DNA of 39,152 nucleotides from JBLIAZ01 sp047632015 (lineage in GTDB: Bacteria > Bacteroidota > Bacteroidia > Flavobacteriales_C > GCA-002722245): positions 1 to 39,152 of the forward strand of contig JBLIBC010000002.1 of NCBI GenBank assembly GCA_047632015.1. The letters run 5' to 3'. Positions 33,057 through 39,152 of the stretch are shown piece after piece. Position numbers and translations under genes: made by a program. The notes beneath the pieces were generated by a model. The model made no database searches, had not been told where the DNA came from, and saw only the letters and a program-made list of their open reading frames with translations. Position 1 is the stretch's first letter. Every line of letters starts with the position of its first letter.

Positions 33057-34765
33057 TATAGTTGATCAATTTTGGTTTGAATACTTTTTTGATCAGCTCC
33101 TAGTTTGATTGCTTTTTTCCAATAGGTTAACGCCCTATTTGATTGTTGTAATTTAAAGTAGCTGTCACCAATGTGATCCATTATTACTCCGCTTTCATCA
33201 CCACCATTAAGCTCTGCTTTAAGCAACCATTCAAGCGCTAAATCATAACGTCCCATTTGATATAAAATCCAGCCATAGGTGTCGTTAAACGAAGCTGTCT
33301 TTGGTGAAAGTACGTTGGACATGTTTGACATCTCCTCGGCTTTTACTAGTTGATTACCTTCAACAGATAAGTAATAGGCATAGTTGTTTAAAACTAATGC
33401 ATTAAGGGAGTCTAGTTCTAAAGCCGCATCATAATTTTTGAACGCCTTTACTTTGTTGTTTAAGCTGTAGTAACTATCGCCTAAAGCGCTGTACATTCCA
33501 GTTTTTTGTCTTTTGTCCTTGCTTAACTCAAGCCCTTGTTCAAAATATTTAATGGCGTTTTCATCGTTTTTTAATTGAACTGAAGCTATGCCATAGTAGT
33601 AATACAAATCGGCTTGAGCTGGGAAAAAAGACAGTGCTTCCAAAGCGTCAGCAGCCATTAATTGGTAGTTTTCAAGTTCGTTATCGCAAATGATTAGTTG
33701 TTGCCAAGTTCCATAATTATTTTGCGAGCTACTCAAGGCTTTTTTAAAGTTACTACGAGCATTGGCATACTCCCTTTTTCTGTAATTGAGTTCGCCCATG
33801 AATTTGTTGTACTGGTATTCCTCACCATGGATGTTATGTGCGATTTGTTGAAGCACCTCTCTTTTTTTGGTTAAGGTGCTGTCGAACTTTTCGTATTTAA
33901 CATACAAGCTGATAATTTCAAGTTTGTATTCAAGTTTGTACAATTTATCCTTTATTACTTGCTCGTGAAAATCGAATGCCGTGTCAATTTTGTTGTTTAA
34001 AAAACAATTGTGCGCATATTCGTCCTTAACGGCACTGTTGTCAGGCATCTTTTTTAACGCTAACTCATATATTTCTTGGACTTTGTCATGCTTTTTTTGT
34101 AATCGGTACATGTCCACCAATTCCATGTAATACCTTTCATTAACCGGAAACGCTTTGATGAGTTTTTCTAACTCTAAAATGGCTAAATCATCCTTTTTAA
34201 GTCCTTTGTATATCAGGAACTTGTTTTTATTGATGGACTCAGTGACGCCTAATTTGTTTTCAACCTCACCATACAAAGTCAGTGCTTTTTCGTATTTCTG
34301 TTGACTGATGTAAAAATCGGCAAAGTCAACAATGTAACTCGTGTTGTTAGGAAAAGCATTGAGGAGCATCACAAACCCTTTTTCTATCTCCGATGACTTC
34401 CGGTTTTCTTCGTTAATTTTTAAGTAAAAAAACAGGTACCATTTGTTGGTGTTGTCCTCTTCAAGTGAGATTGCAATGTGCTTTGCTGCTTCCTCATAAT
34501 CTTTATCCAACTCATACACCAATTGGGCAATTTCGTAGTGAATAGCAGCTGTGCTTCCTTGTTTTTTCAATGCAGAATAATACAAGTTTAAAGCTTCTCG
34601 TAAATTGCCTTTGTTTTTTTGATTTTGCGCTTCAATAACGAGTGCATCACCCTCTAAAACTTTGTCTGGGTTTTCCTTTCCTGAAGTATGCGATTTTGAT
34701 TTTTCTCCTGATTTACAAGAGAAAATCAAAACCGCAAACAGTACTATTACAATTGATTTATTCAA
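33056..34765 (-). CDS. Tetratricopeptide-repeat lipoprotein
   Basis: The 569-residue protein has an N-terminal lipobox (AVLIFSCKSG, Cys17), placing it in an envelope membrane. About ten or more TPR-like helix pairs follow (for example LVIEAQNQKNKGNLREAL near 47, YFEQGLELSKDKRQ, ALVLNNYAYYLSVEGNQLV, DTYGWILYQMGRYDLALEW). Such TPR lipoproteins act as scaffolds. It sits 8 bp after the nucleotidyltransferase and is fused by a 1-bp overlap to the DUF4292 gene. The exact partner is unknown, although the operon suggests cell-wall or outer-membrane assembly. Confidence 0.85.
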   Translation of the reverse strand: MNKSIVIVLFAVLIFSCKSGEKSKSHTSGKENPDKVLEGDALVIEAQNQKNKGNLREALNLYYSALKKQGSTAAIHYEIAQLVYELDKDYEEAAKHIAISLEEDNTNKWYLFFYLKINEENRKSSEIEKGFVMLLNAFPNNTSYIVDFADFYISQQKYEKALTLYGEVENKLGVTESINKNKFLIYKGLKKDDLAILELEKLIKAFPVNERYYMELVDMYRLQKKHDKVQEIYELALKKMPDNSAVKDEYAHNCFLNNKIDTAFDFHEQVIKDKLYKLEYKLEIISLYVKYEKFDSTLTKKREVLQQIAHNIHGEEYQYNKFMGELNYRKREYANARSNFKKALSSSQNNYGTWQQLIICDNELENYQLMAADALEALSFFPAQADLYYYYGIASVQLKNDENAIKYFEQGLELSKDKRQKTGMYSALGDSYYSLNNKVKAFKNYDAALELDSLNALVLNNYAYYLSVEGNQLVKAEEMSNMSNVLSPKTASFNDTYGWILYQMGRYDLALEWLLKAELNGGDESGVIMDHIGDSYFKLQQSNRALTYWKKAIKLGADQKSIQTKIDQL

Positions 34766-34773
34766 AGCGTATC

Positions 34774-35778
34774 TTATTTTTCGGAGGAGAAAGACCCAAT
34801 GCTTACTTCCTTCATTTGTCCTTTTAGTTTCACATCATTCCCAATCATGGAATCGGAAATTACTTCGTTTTCAATTGAAGTATTTTCATACACGATGCTG
34901 TTTTTCAAAATGCTGTTGGTTACAGTACATCCAGCGCTTAAAGTGACATGTGGTCCAACTACAGAATTTTCAATTACTACACCTTCGCCAATCATACAAG
35001 GTTCAATAACTACGGAATTATTTAGTTTTAAGTCCGAGGCTACAATGTTGTCATCTTTAATGAATTCTAACACTCGTTGATTGGTGTAAACAGTTGCTGC
35101 ATAATTTCCACAATCTAACCATTCTTTCACTTGACCAGGAACAAACGTTGTTCCTTTAGCTTTTAAGTTTTCTAAGGCATTTGTCAACTGATATTCTCCA
35201 CCATCTTTGATGTCGTTATCAATTAAATACTGCAGTTCTTTTTTAAGTTGTGGACCGTCATTGATGTAATAAATTCCAATGATAGCGAGATCACTTACAA
35301 AATCTTTTGGCTTTTCAACAAAGTCTGTGATTTCATTTTTGTCGTTTAATTTTACAACTCCAAAAGCACTTGGATCGTCAATTTGTTGCACCCAAATGAT
35401 TCCATCTTGGTTTCCGTCTAATTTGAAATCAGCACGGAATAAAGTGTCAGCAAAGGCAATGATCACTGGACCATCTAACGCTTGTTGTGCACATAAAATA
35501 GCATGTGCTGTTCCAAGTGCCTCTGTTTGATAACAGATAGATCCTTTAGCTCCTAAGCTTTCGGCTACTTTTACTAAGTTTTCCTCCACTGCTTTTCCAA
35601 AACTAGGGCCTATGATAAATGCAATTTCTTCAATTTGCTCTTCACAAACACTAGCAATATCTTCTACTAATCTTTGAACAATTGGTTTTCCTCCTACTGG
35701 GATTAACGGTTTAGGAACAAGCATTGTGTGAGGTCTCATTCTTTTTCCCATTCCTGCCATTGGTACGATAATTTTCAT
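34774..35778 (-). CDS. Sugar-phosphate nucleotidyltransferase with hexapeptide-repeat C-terminus
   Basis: The 334-residue enzyme has an NTP-transferase domain (about 1-235) starting VPMAGMGKRMRPHT and KPLIPVGGKPIVQ, a TEALGTAHAI loop and the FADTLF metal-binding Asp. A left-handed beta-helix of hexapeptide repeats follows (about 245-330; NSVVIEPCMIGEGVVIENS). It resembles glucose-1-phosphate thymidylyltransferase (long form) or GlmU-like uridylyltransferases. The nucleotide and sugar cannot be fixed. The MRPHT motif departs from the usual RLxPxT by one residue. It lies between dut (42 bp) and the TPR gene (8 bp). Confidence 0.85.
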   Translation of the reverse strand: MKIIVPMAGMGKRMRPHTMLVPKPLIPVGGKPIVQRLVEDIASVCEEQIEEIAFIIGPSFGKAVEENLVKVAESLGAKGSICYQTEALGTAHAILCAQQALDGPVIIAFADTLFRADFKLDGNQDGIIWVQQIDDPSAFGVVKLNDKNEITDFVEKPKDFVSDLAIIGIYYINDGPQLKKELQYLIDNDIKDGGEYQLTNALENLKAKGTTFVPGQVKEWLDCGNYAATVYTNQRVLEFIKDDNIVASDLKLNNSVVIEPCMIGEGVVIENSVVGPHVTLSAGCTVTNSILKNSIVYENTSIENEVISDSMIGNDVKLKGQMKEVSIGSFSSEK

Positions 35779-35820
35779 CTGATTGTAATTTTTAAGGTTA
35801 TTATATTTTTATTAAATCTT

Positions 35821-36255
35821 TTATTTTCCGGTGCTGCCAAATCCTCCAGCTCCTCTTTCTGTTTCATTAAGCGAACCAACAAGGGTCCAATTAGCCGTTT
35901 CGTGAGCCGCAATTACTAGTTGTGCAATTCTTTCCCCGTCTTTCACCTCAAAATTTTCAGAGGATAAGTTGATTAAAATAACACCTATATCGCCTCGGTA
36001 ATCTGCATCAACTGTTCCGGGTGTGTTCAGGACGGTGATACCATGTTTTAAGGCTAATCCACTTCTTGGTCGAACTTGCGCTTCATATCCAACTGGTAGT
36101 TCAATGGATAATCCAGTAGGAATTAATTTACGTTCCATGGGTTTTAGTACAATGCTTTCTGTGAGCATTGCGTTTAAATCCATTCCCGCAGACGCACTTG
36201 TTTTGTACTCAGGTAAAGGATGATTGGACTTGTTTACGATGTTAATGTCAACCAC
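35821..36255 (-). CDS. dut: dUTP diphosphatase
   Basis: The 144-residue trimeric dUTPase hydrolyses dUTP to dUMP and pyrophosphate, keeping uracil out of DNA. All five family motifs are present: SAGMDL (22-27), RPRSGLA (62-68), GTVDADYRG (80-88) with catalytic D83, ERIAQLV (108-114), and the C-terminal RGAGGFGSTG (134-143). It opens the minus-strand operon that continues through the EnvC-like gene. A terminator from the gene upstream sits just before it. Confidence 0.97.
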   Translation of the reverse strand: MVDINIVNKSNHPLPEYKTSASAGMDLNAMLTESIVLKPMERKLIPTGLSIELPVGYEAQVRPRSGLALKHGITVLNTPGTVDADYRGDIGVILINLSSENFEVKDGERIAQLVIAAHETANWTLVGSLNETERGAGGFGSTGK

Positions 36256-36293
36256 AATTTTATGCTTTTCAGTTCAGTGATAAATGTAAGCAC

Positions 36294-36332
36294 AAAAAAA
36301 GGGAAAAGCATTTAAGCTTATCCCCTTTTTTT
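36294..36332. terminator. Bidirectional terminator between the T9SS cargo gene and dut
   Basis: AAAAAAAGGG and CCCTTTTTTT flank an inner AAGC-ATTTAA-GCTT stem with small mismatches. T tracts occur on both strands. It lies 38 bp past the stop of the minus-strand gene 36370-37239 and separates it from dut. Confidence 0.75.
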
Positions 36333-36369
36333 AACAATGTATTGTGCTTTACTTGCTTTACATGAGTTC

Positions 36370-37239
36370 TTACTCAACAACTACCGACTGAGTGCTAACT
36401 CCATCGTTTGTCGTTAACTGAACAAAGTATAATCCTTTGCTTAATCCTGAAACATCAACGGACGTTTTAGTACCATCAAAAGCTAATGCTGCAACAACAC
36501 TTCCTAATGTATTAAGTACTTTAATAGTTCCGCTTGAAGCTCCTTCAATGTTAATTACAGAACTTGCTGGGTTTGGATATACACTAAACCCAGTACTTGC
36601 TTTAACATCAGATACTCCAACTGTAAAGTTAGTAGATTGCATTACCATTAATTTTGTTTTTTCTGAAGCATAAGCGGCTACTCTTCCATGTTCTAAAGTT
36701 TCCCAGTAGTAAGTAGTTTGTGCTGGGATTCCTCCAGTAATAGCTTCTTTAACTAAAAGAGCGTTATAAGTTCCCCAAGGAACAGTGATTGTTCCAGAAG
36801 AAATTACAGTCCCTGTAATGTTAACTGCAAGAAACCCTCCTACTGTTGAAGCGCTTACCCATGCCTCACCTTGTACGTGAGGTAATCCCATGTGTCCGGA
36901 CGTTGGGTCATCAGTAGCATTGTTCACGATACCAGCAAGAGAATAGTTCCCCGTTAGTGATTTATAATCTATATCTCCAGTAAGATCTGAAGTAATTTTC
37001 AAATCAGATATGGTTGATGATTCTACTTTTATTGTGTCGTCAGTTCCTGTTGTATAGCTTGAAAAGTCCCAAGTTTTACCAGTTCCTGCAGTAAAATCGA
37101 TTGACGTAGCATCAACATTATTCACTTTTGATGGCCACATGTTTCCAATGGTCCATTTTAAGTCGTCTTTAGTAATAGTTTGTGCATTTAGTACACTTGT
37201 GCCAGCTATCAAAGCTGCAAAAAGTAATTTTTTTTTCAT
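36370..37239 (-). CDS. Small secreted protein with T9SS type A sorting domain
   Basis: The 289-residue protein has a signal peptide (MKKKLLFAALIAGTSVLNAQ) and about 190 residues of beta-rich, Thr/Ser/Gly-rich sequence that I do not recognise (TWDFSSYTTGTDDTI, GHMGLPHVQGEAWVS). Its C-terminal sorting domain begins GFSVYPNPASSVINI and ends with the typical GLYFVQLTT segment. It should be delivered to the cell surface by the type IX system. Function is unknown. It is monocistronic, with a terminator downstream. Confidence 0.8.
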   Translation of the reverse strand: MKKKLLFAALIAGTSVLNAQTITKDDLKWTIGNMWPSKVNNVDATSIDFTAGTGKTWDFSSYTTGTDDTIKVESSTISDLKITSDLTGDIDYKSLTGNYSLAGIVNNATDDPTSGHMGLPHVQGEAWVSASTVGGFLAVNITGTVISSGTITVPWGTYNALLVKEAITGGIPAQTTYYWETLEHGRVAAYASEKTKLMVMQSTNFTVGVSDVKASTGFSVYPNPASSVINIEGASSGTIKVLNTLGSVVAALAFDGTKTSVDVSGLSKGLYFVQLTTNDGVSTQSVVVE

Positions 37240-37381
37240 TTTAATAAGTTATTAGATCGTTCAATATTCTATTTAGCCCTGCTAATATAAGAAAAAATGG
37301 TACAAATGATATAAGAGGGCAGTGTTGAAATCAACAACACAATATTGATTGAGTTTGAACTAGAATTTTTGAGGTAAAGTC

Positions 37382-38116
37382 TTAGTTTTTTGCCGAAGCA
37401 ATTTCAAGAATAAGCTCAGCGTTTTCCTCGAAAGCGTTACCGACTACCACGATGTCTGCACCTGCGTCATATAGAGATTTTGCTTTTTCAGCAGTTTTAA
37501 TACCACCTCCCACAATGATCGGGCAATCAACAGTTTTTCGTGTGGCAGCTACCATTTTATCAGGAACAGGATTCAACGCACCACTTCCGCCGTCTAAAAA
37601 CATAATCTTTAATCCGAGCATTTCACCAGCTAAAGCGGTGCATGCTGCTATTTGAGGTTTGTCACTTGGGATAGGAGAGGTATTACTTATATAAGATGCC
37701 GTGGTTGCTCTTCCGCTGTCAATTAACATGTATCCTGTTGATATAATTTCAAGACCACTAGCTTTTAATATTGGAGCAGCAGCTACGTGTTTTCCAATAA
37801 GTGTTTCAGGGTTCCTTCCTGAGATTAAAGAAAGTAATAAAATGGAATCGGCCTTGCTGTTTATTTGCTGAACTGTTCCTGGGAAAATTACAGTAGGGAT
37901 GTCACAGTTTTTTTGAATTATGTCCAAAGCTTTATCAAGGCAATCGTCAGCAATTAAACTACCCCCTAAAAAAAAGTAATCAACACCTGCTTTAACCGAT
38001 AATTGAATTTTGTGTTCAAGCAAGGAAAAATCCAAATTATCAGGGTCAATTAATACAGCTAATGATTTTTTATTAGCCTCATGTCCTTCAATTATTTTGT
38101 TATAAATACTGCCCAT
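37382..38116 (-). CDS. Geranylgeranylglyceryl phosphate synthase-like protein (GGGPS/PcrB family)
   Basis: This 244-residue TIM-barrel protein has LAVLIDPDNLDF near the start, a YFFLGGSLI strand, a VIFPGTVQQI segment, LKIMFLDGGSGALNPVP and a final phosphate-binding IIVGGGIKTAEKA / GADIVVVGNAFE. These match the GGGPS family, which joins a prenyl diphosphate to glycerol-1-phosphate. Archaea use it for ether lipids; many Bacteroidota carry a family member whose product is less clear. It is divergent from ahcY. The start is taken at the ATG at 38114-38116. Confidence 0.88.
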   Translation of the reverse strand: MGSIYNKIIEGHEANKKSLAVLIDPDNLDFSLLEHKIQLSVKAGVDYFFLGGSLIADDCLDKALDIIQKNCDIPTVIFPGTVQQINSKADSILLLSLISGRNPETLIGKHVAAAPILKASGLEIISTGYMLIDSGRATTASYISNTSPIPSDKPQIAACTALAGEMLGLKIMFLDGGSGALNPVPDKMVAATRKTVDCPIIVGGGIKTAEKAKSLYDAGADIVVVGNAFEENAELILEIASAKN

Positions 38117-38249
38117 ACTTGTGCTAAAGTAGTGTTTATACTATTATGAGCTGTAAAAAAAGTTCAATTTATTTTGGGCTACTTTGCCCGATAAAATGGT
38201 AGATCGGTGCAAAAAACACTAAATGCATGTGTTTTATTTAGTTATACAC

Positions 38250-38280
38250 TTTGATAATGAGCTGTTAGTTAGTATTTTTG
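38250..38280 (+). promoter_or_regulatory. Near-consensus Bacteroidota promoter of ahcY
   Basis: TTTG at 38250-38253, a 19-bp spacer and TATTTTTG at 38273-38280 match the TTTG / TAnnTTTG consensus in every fixed position. Transcription would begin near 38287, leaving a leader of about 14 nt, too short for a riboswitch. This is the best promoter in the window. Confidence 0.8.
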
Positions 38281-38300
38281 CGCAAACAAAATTTAAAATT

Positions 38301-39152
38301 ATGAGTGAAGTAGCAACAGATAATTACAAGGTAGCAGACATTAGTCTTGCTGACTGGGGTAGAAAAGAAATATTATTAGCTGAGGCGGAAATGCCAGGTT
38401 TAATGTCTTTGAGAGAAGAATACGGTGATTCAAAACCATTAGCTGGATCAAGGATTGCAGGATGCTTACACATGACTATTCAAACGGCAGTTTTAATAGA
38501 AACATTAGTGGCTTTAGGTGCTGAGGTAACTTGGTCTTCTTGTAATATTTTTTCAACACAAGATCATGCTGCTGCTGCAATTGCTGCTACAGGAGTTCCT
38601 GTTTTTGCTTGGAAAGGATTAAGTGATGAAGATTTTGATTGGTGCATCGAAAAAACTTTAAAAGGTTTTAAAGACGGTAAAGCTTTAAATTTAATATTGG
38701 ATGATGGTGGTGATTTAACCAACATGGTTTTTGATAAATTTCCTGAATTAGTTGCTGACATCAAAGGATTGTCTGAAGAAACAACTACTGGTGTTCACAG
38801 GTTATTAGAAAGAGAAAAAAATGGAACTTTAGTAATGCCAGCAATCAACGTGAATGATTCGGTAACTAAATCCAAGTTTGATAACAAGTACGGATGTAGA
38901 GAATCTTTAGTGGATGGTATCCGTAGAGCTACTGATGTGATGATGGCAGGAAAAGTTGCTGTTGTTGCAGGATTTGGAGATGTTGGAAAAGGTTCAGCTG
39001 AATCATTAAGAGGTGCTGGAGCAAGAGTTATTGTAACTGAAATTGATCCAATTTGTGCTTTACAAGCTGCAATGGAAGGTTTCGAAGTGAAAAGCATGGA
39101 CAAGGCTATTTTGGAAGCTGACATCGTTGTTACTACTACAGGAAACTATAAC
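38301..39152 (+). CDS. ahcY: Adenosylhomocysteinase, 3' end outside window
   Basis: ATG at 38301 starts an open frame of 284 codons that runs off the right edge. The product reads ISLADWGRKEILLAEAEMPG, then HMTIQTAVLIETLVALGAEV, FSTQDHAAAAIAA, SVTKSKFDNKYGCRESL and the NAD-binding VAGFGDVGKGSAESL. These are hallmark AhcY segments. The enzyme hydrolyses S-adenosylhomocysteine to adenosine and homocysteine, restoring the methylation cycle. The full protein is about 435 residues, so roughly the N-terminal two thirds are here. Expression from the strong promoter at 38250-38280 fits a housekeeping role. Confidence 0.97.
   Translation, partial: MSEVATDNYKVADISLADWGRKEILLAEAEMPGLMSLREEYGDSKPLAGSRIAGCLHMTIQTAVLIETLVALGAEVTWSSCNIFSTQDHAAAAIAATGVPVFAWKGLSDEDFDWCIEKTLKGFKDGKALNLILDDGGDLTNMVFDKFPELVADIKGLSEETTTGVHRLLEREKNGTLVMPAINVNDSVTKSKFDNKYGCRESLVDGIRRATDVMMAGKVAVVAGFGDVGKGSAESLRGAGARVIVTEIDPICALQAAMEGFEVKSMDKAILEADIVVTTTGNYN

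Noticed and set aside
38117..38300. SAH or SAM riboswitch before ahcY
   Set aside because: The predicted leader is about 14 nt and no conserved pseudoknot elements are seen.

Overview
The window is chromosomal DNA from a member of the Bacteroidota, most likely a marine or aquatic Flavobacteriales (Crocinitomicaceae- or Cryomorphaceae-like). This rests on the low G+C content, several proteins with a type IX secretion (T9SS) C-terminal sorting domain (VYPNP-type), promoters of the TTTG / TAnnTTTG kind, few Shine-Dalgarno sequences, and family content typical of the group (DUF6913 beside dapA, a dut-TPR-DUF4292-EnvC operon, bacterial GGGP synthase). No tRNA, rRNA, CRISPR array, phage or complete transposon is visible.

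Layout: 1-140 is the end of ispD. 152-884 is a broken AraC-type regulator. 959-2900 (minus) holds hflK-hflC, preceded on the same strand by a stand-alone PD-(D/E)XK nuclease-like gene (2996-3766). A 161-bp element with perfect 24-bp inverted ends lies at 3789-3949. 4047-7824 is a plus-strand threonine operon, thrA (aspartokinase-homoserine dehydrogenase) and thrB, then a TfoX-like gene; thrC is absent. 8086-11935 encodes a secreted GH18 chitinase with a T9SS tail and a secreted vWA protein. 11964-13400 (minus) is a DUF6913 gene followed by dapA. 13809-14407 (minus) has a YjbR-like gene and a 49-residue small ORF. 14691-16508 is an outer-membrane porin coupled to an FMN-binding (flavinylated) exported protein. 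16544-17512 (minus) is an MDR reductase.

17466-19747 (minus) is a decaying region. It has one secreted ORF with an in-frame stop and a T9SS/PKD gene broken by an in-frame TAA and a 4-bp tandem duplication. 20078-22303 is a class A penicillin-binding protein. 22515-24740 is a secreted protein of seven PKD-like modules, each with its own cysteine pair. 25344-30975 is a surface-polysaccharide block: nucleotide-sugar dehydrogenase, galE, WbpP-like epimerase, CpsB-like PHP phosphatase and a DUF2079 membrane protein. Together the dehydrogenase and the WbpP-like epimerase would make UDP-GalNAcA from UDP-GlcNAc. 36255-30995 (minus) is a tight operon: dut, sugar nucleotidyltransferase, TPR lipoprotein, DUF4292 lipoprotein, and an EnvC-like factor with a degenerate LytM domain. 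36370-37239 is a small T9SS cargo gene, 37382-38116 a GGGP synthase, and 38301 to the right edge is ahcY, cut off, behind a near-consensus promoter.

Most of the window is ordinary housekeeping and envelope biology. The signals most worth a second look are the 161-bp inverted-repeat element (MITE or REPIN-like), the porin plus flavinylated protein pair, the seven-module cysteine-paired PKD protein, the decaying T9SS gene, and two terminator hairpins that may end small RNAs. I did not find a convincing new defence or mobile system.
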